DNA of 64,000 nt from Cheiracanthium punctorium. Taxonomy: Eukaryota > Arthropoda > Arachnida > Araneae > Cheiracanthiidae. The notes beneath the pieces were generated by a model. It was given only the letters and a program-made list of their open reading frames with translations. It was not told the origin of the DNA and ran no database searches. A program made the translations under genes and the position numbers. Below are positions 1 through 14,400 of this stretch, piece by piece. The stretch covers positions 496,001 to 560,000 of the forward strand of contig JAWZYV010000091.1 of assembly GCA_038373885.1 (NCBI GenBank), in the 5' to 3' direction. How positions within the stretch are numbered: the first letter of the stretch is position 1; each line of letters opens with the position of its first letter.

Positions 1-470
1 ATGAAAATACTGTACAGTCTGCATGATTATGTCATGCACATAAGAATGAATTCTGAAAAATTATTCCTTCCTTTTTTAATTTTCTTATTGGTTGTCTAAT
101 GGAAATATCAGTAATAAAAGAATTTGTTACACTTAAAGCAGATGTCTCATAAGGAAGACTGAAGAAAAAATACCATCTTCATCTCAGCATTTCTACTGAT
201 TAAAGAATCCGTTTAAGACAGCATTTTGCTGCATAATCGCAATATTTATAACCCGACTTCTTTTAAAAGCAATTTCTAAGTGACACTTAACATGATGTAC
301 TGTTGGTCAAGCGGAAGCTGTTGAAAAAACTCAGGAGAAATAAAAAATGCTGGTGAAACACATATTTCATAAGAATAATTTTAAAAAGGTGGCTTTTAAA
401 AAGAAAAATCTATCTATCTTGTTACACAGAATGTATAAAATTATTTACTTGTAAATGTACATTTACTTAC
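1..470. other. Start of the next nompA-like intron; no exon seen
   Basis: The stretch is AT-rich and lies downstream of the donor at 470. I searched the minus strand for the next ZP exon and saw none, so the remaining exons should lie beyond the left edge. Confidence 0.5.
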
Positions 471-645
471 CATGGACTGAGTGTTGCAGTCTTGCCCACT
501 GAGTGAGAGATCTAGTCTGACTGGTTGCTATTGAGTACGTTGGCATGGCAGGTTTCACTTCTACCAAGGGCATAAATACGACCATGGAAGTGACGGTTAG
601 TCTTCACGTATACAATGATCTTGCTATCTGTGCACTGGATAGACA
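471..645 (-). CDS. nompA: nompA-like exon, start of the ZP domain, with a one-base frameshift
   Basis: The acceptor is TTTTTTCAG before 645 and the donor is CCATG then GTAAGT from 470. The reading begins VSIQCTDSKIIVYVKT and continues GRIYALGRSETCHAN, a typical N-terminal ZP subdomain. After NSNQS the frame hits a TAG. One base later the expected continuation resumes (LDLSLSGQDCNTQSM) and reaches the donor. The break lies at about 511-516 and is explained by one missing base in the serine codon. With that base restored, the exon would end in phase 0. A sequencing or assembly indel and a genuine null allele are both possible. Confidence 0.78.
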
Positions 646-3600
646 CTGAAAAAATATTGAATTTTAAAGAAAATGCGAATTCTTTACGATTAAATTAAAA
701 AAAGAGATTATTTATATAACAAAGTTTTAATAGAAGCATTTAAAATGCAATTTAAATTGTTATCTTGATGGGGGTAAAACATTATTTTTAATTTCAGTGT
801 TTAAAAAAGCTTAATTTGTATGAAATACGTACCTAATTTAATTCTGTTAATTATTTATGTAATTTTCAATATATTCTTTTAAAAAACCCAGAATCTTTAA
901 AAGGTTTTTTTCAAAATATTTTTCTTTAAAATGTTTCTTTAAAAGGTTTTTTTTCAAAATATTTTTCTTTACTAAATAATCAGCATCTATAAATAACATG
1001 AAATTTTTTGTATTTTTTATGAAAAAGGGCATTTTTTTTTAAAGAGAAACAAAACAGTCAACTTTTCTTACTAATTCTATCATAAAATAGTTTAATATTT
1101 TAATCGAATAAATATTAAAAATAGTCAAAATTTAAAAGTTAAAAAAATAATGCATTCTTTTTCGGCTTTATTTCTAGATTATAGACCATTATATGTTATA
1201 ATTGAGTTTAATTATACAACTGAACACTGCATAAGCTAACAAAAAATTTAAGTTGTAAATACTTATTTTGAATTTTTTTCAGCATGAAAACTGGGAGATA
1301 TTTAGATTTAAATCTTCTAATGCATATAGTTGTTTAAATATTGTGTTATCGGCTATTTGAAAATACTTTTTATTGCTAGAAAATATTTTTAATAAAATTA
1401 GCGTGAAATATTCCCGACGAAATGTCAAATTTGACTAATATTAGGCTTAAATTTATAGCTTCCATGTAGATGTTACAAATGCACTAGCTTAGTTGAAAAT
1501 ATTTCCAGCTAGTGAAACTGTTGTATTATATTTGATGAATTTAAAGCACATCTATATTTATTCAAAGGTAGTATTTCAACAATACTCAAGTACATTTTAA
1601 TATATTTATATTGAAAGCTCATTCGCGTTATGTATAGAACTTACAGGTAAATATTATGTTGCAGAAATTATTGGTTAAAATCGTAACATTCTAAAGCTAA
1701 ACAAGCTTTAAAATTTTATTGAAAAGTGAAGGTTTGTGTTTCAATCAGTGTAAATGCCGATTTCAAACATTATCTAATTCATTTATTCTTTAAATAGATA
1801 ATCTATTCCAATACTCCTTTGGGATTAAAATTTAAAATTCTTAAGGAAATTATAACTATAATGAACTAGAATCTGACACTGTAAAATGAAATGATTAAAT
1901 TTTTATCTAAAAATGTTAATGGTTTATCAGTTCTGAAATATTTTTAATCAATAATAACTGATTTTTTTAACCTTTTTTTACGCATTTCAATTGTCTAACA
2001 TTCACGTACTAAAAACAATCGGAATTCCAAAAAATAATTAAAAAACATTTTTTTTCATATAGATATATATGCAGCATTATTTTTTTCGCATGGAGAAATA
2101 TATCGATATAGTATGGATGGCATCATATTTTGGCTTATTAATTCTAAAATAAATCTTCCTCAAACCTCTTACTTTATTTACAAATACCACTTTGGGAAAT
2201 GCTAATTAATGAATTCTTCCCGTATTAATCTTCATTTAAGGACACAAGCATCCGATTTTCTCTAGTGACGGAGATAAAATAATATGCAAATGTTGGTAAG
2301 ATTTTGAATTATCCGGAATATCGAGGCTAATATTCTACGTAAGGAATTTCAAGTACTTTTAATCCGGTTTACTTTTCCGTGTCTAGGGGAAACGTCTGAA
2401 CTTTTACTAACACTCGTGATTTATCTCTGTGAGATTTAAAATAGTTTTGCCGTCGCTTAAAGTGCATTGTGGGAGATGGTTATTGTCTTTCGAGTCTTCT
2501 TCCGCATCAGTTATCTTCCTAGGCATGCAAACTTCTTCTCGTATACAAACATATAGATTAAGGAATTCTTTCTCAAAATATCATCGAGAAGACCATCAAA
2601 ATACCATTCAGTAGAAGTGCACGTATTTAGTTGTTATTTCACAATTTAAATGTGTTCTTGACTTTCACGATTTCCACGAAACGTAGCTTCGCTTTGTTCA
2701 TCAGATCGGAACAAATCATGATGCCCATGAAAAATATTTGAGAAACAATTTTATAGTAACCTTGTGACTTTTATTTCTACTATAATGATATAATACTTTC
2801 TATAGTTCAATTCCATAAATAATCCGCAGAAAAAATAGATTAAATAAAAAGATTAAACTGTCATAAAAATTCCTAATTACAAAGCTTCTTTTATTAGTAT
2901 TAGATGTTTTAACTAGTTAATTTAAGTCAACTTCTAGATTAGATAATGATATAAAGTTAATTACAGTAAGATGACTATTACATTAATTTTAATGGTAACA
3001 CAAGCGTCACTACTTGTTGATTATTTGGGGGAGGGGGGGCGAAGAAGAAATTATGCTCTCTTTTCTCTAACTTCATTAATAAGACAAAATATTGGGAGAG
3101 GGGGGGGACGCACACACACGTCCCCGAGTTCCCATACGTTCGCTGATGAATAATAATATTATTGGGTTGGCAACTAAGTAATTGCGTATTTTGTTTAGAA
3201 AATCAAAGACAATTTTTTCATGGAACTAAATAACTTTATTCTGTAATGTATTGCTCATTTTGATCAATGACCTTTTGCCATCTTTCAGGCAGCATCATAA
3301 TCCCACGTTCATAAAACTTCTGGTTTTTATTAGCAAAAAACTGAATCAGGTACGATTTGACATCATCATCATTATTGAAATTTTTACCATTCAAGGAGTT
3401 TTGTAAAGATCGAAACAAAAAGTAATCAGATGGTGCAAGGTCAGGACTATATGGTGGATGTGGCAAAACATCCCAACCAAGCTCCAATAATTTTTGCCGA
3501 GTGACCAAAGATGTGTGTGGCCTTGCATTGTCATGAAGGAATACAACACCTTTTCGATTTTTCAATTCGGGCCGCTCTTCTTCAACTGCATTGTTTAATT

Positions 3601-6600
3601 TCGTTAGTTGTTCAATGTAGACATCAGAATTGATCGCTCGGTTGGGTGGTAAGAGTTCAAAGTAGACAATTCCTTTGTAATCCCACCAAACTGATAACAA
3701 AACCTTCTTTTGATGAATATCAGCTTTTGATGTTGTTTGAGTTGGTTCACCTGGCCTGCTCCACGATCTTTTCCGCTTGATATTGTTGTAAACAACCCAT
3801 TTTTCATCGCCAGTTATCAATCGTTTTAAAAATGGATCATTTTCATTACGTTTCTTTAGCAAATCGCAGCTGTTAATGCGTTGCGTTAAATGCGTTTCTT
3901 TCAGTTCGTGAGGAACCCATGTATCGAGTTTTTGCACATAGCCAAGTTGCTTTTAAGTGATTTTCAATGCATGTAGGTGATACATGAAGCTTCTCTGCAA
4001 TCTCACGTCTTGTACTGTGACGATCCGAATCGATTATTGCTTTGATTAGGGCGTCATCAACTTCAACTGGACGACCAGAGCGTTTTTCATCTTTGAGTGA
4101 AAAATCACCAGAACGAAATTTGGCAAACCAATTTTGACACTGCCGTTCTTTTAAGGCTTCGTCACCATAAACAGCACATAACTTTTTATGAGCTTGCGAT
4201 GCGTTTTTCCCTTTGCGGAAATAAAAAAGCAAAATATGACGAAAATGTTCCTTTTGATTTTCCATTTTTCAACGAAGGCCAAGCGAAAACTACTTAACCT
4301 ATCAAAGAACTTTTTTTACTGATTGACAGCTGAATTGCAAACTATCAAATAATAAAAGGTGTTTTACATTTGTAAATCGTCTGCAAACCTAAAAATTCAA
4401 CTGAAGCCATCTATGAGTGAAATCCGCAATTACTTAGTTGCCAACCCAATATTATTGTAAAAATTAGAGTATATAAATCCTTTTTGCTATATATACGTCA
4501 TCCAAAAGCACACGGTAAGTTTTAGTATAAGAACCTCATAAAGTTTTAAACTAAAAAAAGATTTTGCGACGGTTACCAGTGTGCGGCCTATTCTGTTTTA
4601 CTTATTAGACTGTTTCAGTAATTTACCCTTTCAAATTATAATACATCTAACTTGTTTGAATTAAAACAGTTTGTTTTTAAAATGTCACCAGAATTCACTT
4701 GTTCCTTTTTTTATCGCTCGTTTCAAAATGCACCCGCCATTACGATATAAAGTGCTTCTAAATATGATTTTTCAATGTTTTAAATAAAAGTGTTTATGTG
4801 TAACCAAATTTCATGCAATGCATGTCATTTAAAGAGATGCGTGCCAAAGGTAACATAAGGTTCCATATTCTTCTCTGTTGTCTATAATAAACTTAAAGAT
4901 GGGTTTATTAGATGTCAAACTCTTTAATCTTTAAATTAAGATACTAATTAAATTTTTTTATTCAATTATTTAATATTATGTTAAGATAATTATTTAATTT
5001 TTTAAGGTACCATCGGAATCCTTTCTATTAGACCACTGAAATTGTATTTATTTTTTACAAACCATGGTCCGTTTCCAGAGTATTTATCTACATAATATAA
5101 ATGTAATAAATCGCATCTTCATATTTATGCAACTATAATAATTCTGGTTTTTCAATCCATTTCTTCACTTCCTCTCCTTCATTTTGTATATAATTTATAA
5201 AAAAATCTTCATTCTAAAACTTAGATCAGTGTGTCGGGTATATCTTAAAAAATACGCACCTAGCTAATAAGATTACTCAACGTTTCGGTGAACTTACAAA
5301 AAACCAAATCAAATGTATTCATTCACCAATAATAGACAATATATCATCATTAGGAGACTCTGTCTAAAAATTATTAAAAATAGTAATAAGTAATAATAAT
5401 ATTCTATTATTATTCACCGAAGTAGTGATACTAAAATACCTTATGCAATACCTTTTGTGCTTTTTCATTTCCTTATTTTATTTTCTTCTTTTATATTACA
5501 CTATTTGGTTACTAAACCAAATATTGAATGCTATTAATTTTCTGGATTTCTTTCAAATTTTATTTAGAATTACTATAGCATGTTCTTGTTGTCGTTACAT
5601 GTATACTTACTTCATAAAAATTATTTTTGTAATTTTAATTATTTGGTTTTATTATACTGTATCGAAATTTAAATTTGCGCTTAACGATTATAAGTCTCAA
5701 ACCATATAAATAGGCTGCTCCTGAGGTTGTTTTTCTTGTGCATCTTTAAATTCATATTGAAGTTCCTTATAAAGTAAGTCTAGTGTAGTTTTTATTCACT
5801 TTTCAATATATTTAACAGCAATGCATTCAATTCATTATTTGACTTTTAAATACTGCATTGGAAGTTTTATTGAGAATAAGTCCATGTAAAGTACCCTAAG
5901 TTTGTAAACATGAGTCATTTATTCGCCATTACGATAATGCATGTTTCGTCTTTTGCGGTGCTGTGCATCGCTTATGATGGTATATTGAATTAATTCATTA
6001 TGACAGCGTTCCACCTCTAGCGCACTCTACGTGCTGAAAAACGACATGTAAATGCATCGATCTTTGCCGGTATTTACTCAACATTCATGCCAGAAAGTAC
6101 ACAGAATTCCAAAGATTACTTTATGAACGTGGAATCCATATCTTGAAAAGAATGAATTTAGCGAGTCATTTTCTATTTATTATTTAAATGAAATACATTA
6201 ACGATTTCTAAACATGAATGTTTTAAATAATCTTTGAATTCTAGGTACTTCCAGCCATGAAAGTTGAGTGAACACCAGCGAAAAGGTGTTCCATCGATGT
6301 TTTACGCCTGTACATGTCGTTTTACAACACGTAGAGTGCGCTAGAGGTGGAAGCGTTGTCATGATGAATTCAAAGTATCGTCATAAGAAATGCACTCGCG
6401 TTTGGAGCACAGATATTTGGAAATTGTCAAAGCTAAATAAGCTTGAATATAGACTGTACTTGGAATGTAATCGACCAAATTACTTCTTTTTTACATCTGT
6501 AAGTTATTTATGTGTAGGTGAAATATAGTCATATATATATATAACATTAAAAATGTTTAAAGAGACCTACTTGTTCAGAGTTTTCTAAAACTAAAATAAT

Positions 6601-8354
6601 TCCGGTTATTTGGAACAACAGTTAGACGAAGGGCCGTTTATTTGGAACAAAAGTCTCTGAATAAAAACAAATTAATTAAATAAAAAAATTTTCAACAGTT
6701 AATTGGGGGAGATTTCATTTATTTGGACCGATTAACAAAATTTGAGAACAAAAAATCTATAATAAAGCCAAGAACAGTTTTTGTATTATCTCTTACGTTT
6801 TTATGATCTTTTACACTTATTTATGCAACTTTGGGAAATCGGGACACTAGAAATTGAGAAAACTATCACAATTATGTTATGAACTGTTGTAAAATTATCG
6901 TTAGGGCACTAAGCCCTTTAAAATGTACGATTTGGGGTGTTTTTTTCTAAGGATATTTAATTTCATGCGGAAGTAGCTTTTTAAAAAGTTTTTAAGTTCT
7001 TTTAGGTTGCTTTTTTTTAATCTAACTCGAAAATTATTTTTCGTTAGTTAGCGTTTATCACTAGAGTTTCCTCAACATACCATCGTAGCAAACTCCATAG
7101 ACGTCGCAAGAAGGATCTTGAGTTTCTGGGAAAAATGGAAGTGTTGTGGGTTGCTGCTGTTGTGACCCTTGTCCTTGGCTCATGTTGATGGTACCCTTCG
7201 ATGGCTTAGTGCGTTTGGAAGAAGTATCATCTGGAATTAGAAAAATAATTTATTTTTTTTAATGACTAGTAAATTTGTTTGAAACAAAGTTAAAATAATC
7301 TGAAAATCTGCTGTTAAAAATAATCGGTTAGCTTTGAAAAAGCTACATTTATAATTTTTGGTCATAATCTATGATTATTTTGTCATGATGTATCAGACTG
7401 TTCCAAATGTAAGATATCATTTAAAAACAGAGTAGAGTAAATAATTAAAATCTCTTGCCTGTTCAGTAGGAAAGAAAACAATATAAGAAATTTGTAAACA
7501 TTGTTAAAATACATTTAATGTTGATTGAGTTAATTTTAATAACACCATGACCTTTAGAAATTGTTAGAAAAATCATTATTGCTTTAAGTAGTATGTTAAC
7601 TTATTAAAAATTGTTGACTTTAAATTGCTTAATTGCTTTTTTTAATAATAATCTATTCTGGAAAAGTATACTCATTCTTAAAAAAGTAATCTATTATTTT
7701 CTTGACTTTAATATTCCATATTGAGAAGATTATAAATTTAATGAACTTCCAAAAACAGATAATATTGATTTTGTACAAAAGATTAGTAAGATACAATATT
7801 TTGGTTGAAAAGTAAGCATGCTCACAGTTATTTTTTTATGAGACCTTTGATTTAAAATATTTGTAAGAGTATTACCAAAGCATTAGTATCTTTTCACTAT
7901 GCTGTTTAAATTCTTACGTTACCTTTTTTTAATCCTGCTTTGTTTTGTGACATTTAAAGAACTACCTTACAAAAATTAATAGCCGCATTAGAAATACTGT
8001 TTCAATAAATAAATAAAATTTATGTTTAGAATTAACAATTTTAGGATTAGACTAGAAAACTTACTGGCACAAATTGCTTCTAAATAAACTCCAGTGCTGT
8101 CCCCAGTATCCAGGAGGGGGAAAGGATTTGGGGTTGCAAAAGTCTCCGCACCATCCGGGAACATGATGTGATCGAGATGGAACAGCTTGCAGATAGCTTT
8201 CTTTGTTCTGGGATCTGCCCGGAATAATACGGATCGGCACACGAATTCTCTCTCCAAGGAACATTGCTGAAGACATTCTTGTCGTGTATTAACCTATTAA
8301 AAATTTAAATTAATTAAAATTAACCTATTCTAATCTTTTCGGACTATTAAATGT

Positions 8355-8402
<48 letters not shown>

Positions 8403-11400
8403 AATTATTCCCCTTTCTTAACTTTCGTATGTCAGAACTAACTTTCCTTTAAAAAAAAAGAAAGAAAAAGAAAATAAATAATTTGAAATTAAATTTTACT
8501 GTTTAAAACTATGAAGTTATTAATTAAAGTTTTAAATACGTAAATATTAAAATTAAATTACTTACATCAATAAAAATGTTTTCTTAAACTTAATAAATTC
8601 AAGATTGAGTATAAATGTTCCTAGAGGAAATATTGTTCTAAATATTTAACTTCTTTGTGTGTGTATGTTTGTGTTTTATTTTATAAAACATTCACTAATA
8701 TACACTGCTCAATGAAATATAAATTAAATTCCTAGATAAAACAACATATATTAAAATAGAAATATTGCAGTACCACGTAATTTTGCACTATATTGTATAT
8801 TTTCTTTTCTTAACTTAAGAATCTTCTTGTGAGTTTGTCACTGGTTTATCTTAACCATCTCATTAGCTTCAATATTCATATATTTCCTTTCTCACTTTTT
8901 GTGAAAATGTATTAACAAAGCATTTGCATGACATGATAGTAATTTTAGTATCAATATATTCATACACTGACGTTATTCTTACGCACGCTTACTTCAACAT
9001 ACTCAACATGAAAAATACAAAAATGTTAGGATTTATAAGCAATTCTAAGATTCTTTCTCCATTTTTTCCCCTAACAGTTAGACAAAATTCTTAAAATTTA
9101 CTTTTAAACCCATATAAATTGATACGCTTTAAAAATAAGCAGCAACTATAGCTGAAAAGTTATATGGAAATTAAAAATAAGAGTTCTTACCAGTGTCTGT
9201 TTATCCAAGTAATAGTTCAAGTCGATGTAATAAGTCAAAGATGTTTGGGGAAGATTTACGGGAGCGTAACCATAATTTTTCGGTCCCCGACAAACCTTAT
9301 CAGCTGTAACAAAAACATTAATTAAATGTTAAAGATGTCATTTATTATTTATTAAAGAATATAACATAAGGGTTAATGTCCTCTGTCAGATTTTTTTACT
9401 ATACTTAGAGTAGAATATATTTAATACTTGCAGTTATAATTTTACTTTTATTTACCCATTTTTCAAAGCATTTGGATTTCAAAATTTTAAAAATGGAATA
9501 TCTGGCGTTTTCAAATAATATATATATTAGAATTAAAGTAGGTAATGCTGTAGTTAATTAAATTAAACTATGTTTAAATCAGCATCTTAAGATGTTTCGC
9601 CATAGATATTTTTCTGACTAATAATCTTTTGCTGACATTTATTGATCTTAAAATATTTATATATTATAAAAATTTTCGTTTTGCATATATCCTGTATTAG
9701 ATAAACCATACTATAAATACGGTTTGTAATTTATACGCCCGTGCTTATGATCGTCAAGCTTTGCATATTTTTCTGCTTGACTTGATCTAGTTTACTTTGT
9801 CTGAAGGAAGAGACACAATCTACATTTTCAAATATCTGGAAGTTCTTTTTTTTTTTACATTTTTCACAGTGGCTATGCGTCTGCCTTCTGTTTATTGCTA
9901 AATCAAACTATTAGTGGGAAGACGCGCTTCTCACAGTTGTAACGAAAGCTAGGACAATACTTACGTTGAAGGCAAGCATTTTCGAAGTAATCGACTCCTT
10001 GAGACTCTACCATATGGACGTACACTCCCGGAGATCTGCGGTCAAATTCACTTAATCTACATTCTTTGGTGACGTAGTTGAATTCCACTGACCGGCAAAC
10101 GAAACGGACTTCTGAGAGGCAAGCCGACAGACATGCCTCTTTATTGGACGTGAAGATGATGGCGTTCTCCAAACCCCTCAGACTCTGGTTGGGAACTCGC
10201 TCGAAAGACCAGAGGCGGTTACATACACTTTCTAGAAAAGGGAATGAAGAATCAATAATAAGTAAAAATACGAACGGTTATCTAACTTTTATTCTTAAAT
10301 TAATCACCCATTTAACATCTTTTGACCCTTCGATGCGCAACCATTTCCCAATGTCGGCCTCACAGCCGGGAACTTAGATAACCTATTGCAGAATATGTAT
10401 GTTCTCGCTCGAACTGTATGTCATGTCTCAGTGTTGAATTGAAATGGAAGATTGCATTAACGAAATCGGAACTAAATGTTTCTGTAATAATATTATTTAA
10501 ATAAATAAGTATGAAGAGAATTTACGTTTCTTAATTGTAGTACTGTTTTCGGCTTGCTAATCGCAGCGAAAGGGTTTATTATAAACAATGATTGAAGACA
10601 ATACATGGTCTTAATTGTCCCACATTAAAAATTAAGCTTCTGAAGAGCTTTTTTTCGTGGCCCGTGTGTTGATACGTATCATGCCTAAAATTACTTCAGC
10701 AATTTCATAATTTTTTAATTTTTTAAATTTTTTCTTGCTTTTTGTCTACAAGGAAAACTTTATATATTCAGTAGTGTGTCACAGTAAGTTGTTGCACATT
10801 TTATCTGTTTAGTTTCGTCTACACGCTTTCCACTTTAAAAAACCTAATAATAAGTGCGTTTTAGGAATGCAGAAAAAAATAAGCGGTACGGCGTCAAGAG
10901 AAAATTCAGTATCACGACAAAATGTTGTTGTTGCTAATGCCCTCTGGCAACCGCGTTGCGGTGACAGATCCCCCTATATAGGCAGGCGATGGGCCGAAGG
11001 AGCGGCTTCCATTTCAATGAGCCCCAGTGGGAGGAAGTCCGTCTTAGCTCGGGGTCACGTAATTTTGAACCAATTCCAGAGGAGGGACCAACCTCCTGAA
11101 ATTGGCACCCCCAGAGGTATCGTTTAACAACTTGGAGGACTTTGGAGCCACGGCGGATTTTACGTGCACCAGCTCCCATTAGCGTACACGGTTCCACAGC
11201 GGACGGGCCGAGAGGGGGAAGTCCCTCCCAAGCACTGGCCAAGCCGGGTGCTGCTTCACTTGCCGTGTTCTTGTGGGAACGGAGTTTAGCGCCCAGTCCA
11301 CTGTGGGACCGACAAAATGTATCTAATGCGAATAGATTTTGTCGTACTTATGCTCACAGATTTGCTTCACATTTGAAAGCACTATAGTTTGTTAGTCTAG

Positions 11401-14400
11401 TTTAAATTTTACTTTAAATTTCAGTTTAGATCCACTTCCTTAATATACAATTTTAATGGATTAAAAAATATTTTCCCTCTCTCTATTAAAGTTAGTGCCT
11501 TTTAATATGATATTTTGAAAAGAATTCTTACCGGATCTCAAATGCAGTTTCACCATGAAGTAAGTGTTGACACTTCTTTGTGGAGATGCATTTGGCCTGG
11601 TGGCTATAGTATCATTCTGCAGTTGGCACGTAGTCTCCTGAGTCGGAGTCAGGGGATTCACAACAAAGCTGAAGGCTGCAGCGACGCACTCGCTTTCTTC
11701 CCTGCACCATCCCAGACATTCATACAACGAAACGTTCCAGACTGTGTAGTACACGGTACCAGCATAGTCTAGATTGGTCAGTTTCTCAAAAGTGACTTTA
11801 CCTAAAGGAGAAAAATATTTGATTGATTAATAGTCGTTGTGAGCTAGATTACGAGCTATAAGAAAGTTTTTTTTTTTTTTTTCTCTCCCAATAATAAATA
11901 CGCTGCATATGTAGATAATAGGTATTGAGTTTAATTGATTTGTGAGAATTTATTCATTTAATTCCCGAAGTTTTTCCAGCAACGTTAATTTTTAATTAGT
12001 TTGTTTATTTAGTCTGTGATACGTAAATTAATGACTCCTTCAGAAATTTTTTAAGAGTATAAGTTCTACTTGAAGCAAAGAAAATTAACAATGTGTTATA
12101 AGAAAGGAATATCACATAGTTATTCCTTTCTTTTATTAAATAGTTTAAAAGTTATTACAAGAAACTAATTGTTAATTGTTCTTTCTAATTTTTTTATTTT
12201 GCTGTGTGCTTCCTTTGCTGTACAATGTTGAGTTGAAATAACATTAGAAAGAATATTATAAGTAAATTTAAAAAATTTCAAAATATCCAATATATAAGCT
12301 TAAGAAATCTAAGAGTGAACATTTTTGCAAAGTTTTGATTATCATTTTCGAAAAATTAGAAATATCAATTCATTGTCATTTTTTTTAATAAACTATCTTA
12401 TCTGAATACCAGTATTAATTAATAATTTGATTATTTTTAATTTTAAACTTAAAATATGTTCAATTTTTAAATGAAAGTAATATTAAGTCTGTTAATTGGA
12501 ATAATTCTAACAACTGAAAGTTCAGATTAAAACATAGTAAATATAAATGTTAGTAATGAACTCAAATAAAATCATTCGCAAATAAGTGGCAAATATGAAG
12601 AAGAAATAACCGTGACAGCTAAATATTTAAAGCTCTTATACTAACAGTTGATCTATATAGGAAAAACACGACACCGCAATTCACATCGCTAATTTAGCTC
12701 CCTAAGCCGTATTACAATAGAACAGAAAATAACGTACAAATAAATAACTCTCATTATCACTTATTATGCAATTCAGTTGTTTAGTTTATCAGCAAAGAAT
12801 CTCGGTTACATGGTCTGATAACTTTGCCGTGTTAAATAAAACATAATTCTCGCGTCCTTCAAATTAGTAAAAACATCCGCCGAAGTAACATTTATCTCGC
12901 TGTTAACTCAAATATTCGCGCAATTATTCTCGCGTGCACGGGGTTTTAAACATGAAGTGACACGCGTCGAAATCCCCCTCAAAGTACCTTCCCCGGAACT
13001 CGTATCCTTCTGATGAAGACTTCGAAAAAAAGTAAATAACTTCACACGTATTAGCCCAATTCTCGAGGGCAGTTTTTAAAACGCTACTTCATCTGTCAAT
13101 ATCATCCCGAGTGCCCCCAACCGCATGCTGAGAAGAAGAGGCGCTCTCCTTGGCATACAAGATCGGTGTTCAAGCACCGTGTCGCGAAGGTATAAATCCC
13201 TTCCAGAAGGCAAGATCACGGGTGCGTGGCCGCTTATGTGGTAAGTAACATACGTTACCTCTTTCGGAAGCGCAGGTCTTCCTCGGCGCTGTTTTGTTTT
13301 GTCCGTGTTTAGTGAGAGGAAAAAAAAAAGAAAAAAAATACATGCCTCTCTGCCTTCCGGCAATGGAACACTTAATATGCAGTTCAGTTTTGTTTTATCC
13401 CGAGGGTGGACAAATTGCAGCACAGAAACAGCTTTCGGGCTCGGTGGAGAATAATCATTGATGCGACAGAATGCTGTAATTTATACGGATTTTAGAAAAA
13501 TGCCGGTGTTTAGAAAAGAATTCTGGTAACTCTGCTCGAAAAAAAAGAGGAATGTTATTTATATTTTCTCGGAAAAACGCGGATGCTCTCTCGGACGTAT
13601 TTTTCAATGTAAGGAAAAAATAAACTTGAAAAAAAAAATGCTCAACCGACGGTGAGGTTTTAATATAATAATAATAATAATAATAATAATTCGTGTCTGT
13701 AAAATTTAAGCTGTTTTTCGTAGTTCAATTTGTAAGAAAAGATTAACCAAATGTTGCCTTATTAAATTTAACTATTGATTTAATAATAAAATCTGTTGAG
13801 TTTGGAATAGTAGCAAATTTATATTTTGCCAATATTAAAAAAAGGCTACTTTTGTTATTCTGTAGCAAATGTCGGTGCAACACGACATAAAATATTAACT
13901 ACTTTTATTAATTCCGAAAGCTTTTCTCATAATCGAGCTCTTCTTAACTTTCAAAGTTAATGTCATGTGATCATTATAGGAAATCACATATAACATTTTA
14001 TGTTGGAAGATCTTTGTTTTTCACAAAAGTGAGTGTACTAACAGGTTTTTCTTTTGTAAGCTAGATAAATATTTTGTTTAAAAAATTATGTAAGTCGAGA
14101 GCCTTCTTTTCTCTTCTCGCAGTATATTTATAGAAAGAAAAATTTAAAAATTCTTCTAAATTCACTTTCATGATCTATAATTCTCCTATTATTTCTGAAA
14201 AACTCTGATTTCATCCCCCTAGTATTGTATTTTTATATTGGTAGTTTGTGAACAAAACTAAACAAAAATTATCTTCTAAAACACTAATAAGAAGCTTCAA
14301 TTCCACTTTATGCGGCCTATAAATCTTTTAATTAACATCATTTTGAAAAAAAGTTCAGTTATAAATCCAAAATATGTTCCCGACATTATCTGGTAATCTA

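Noticed and set aside
847..1032. 61-codon minus-strand frame rich in Lys, Asn and Phe
   Set aside because: Low-complexity translation of A/T runs within an intron; no motif.
10867..11387. Overlapping frames of 81-102 codons on both strands
   Set aside because: They fall in and beside the dispersed repeat, overlap each other on opposite strands, lack splice context and show no domain.
13076..13423. 115-codon minus-strand frame in a GC-richer patch, considered as an exon
   Set aside because: Contains a poly-Phe core from an A run, no recognisable domain and no fit to the nompA-like exon chain.
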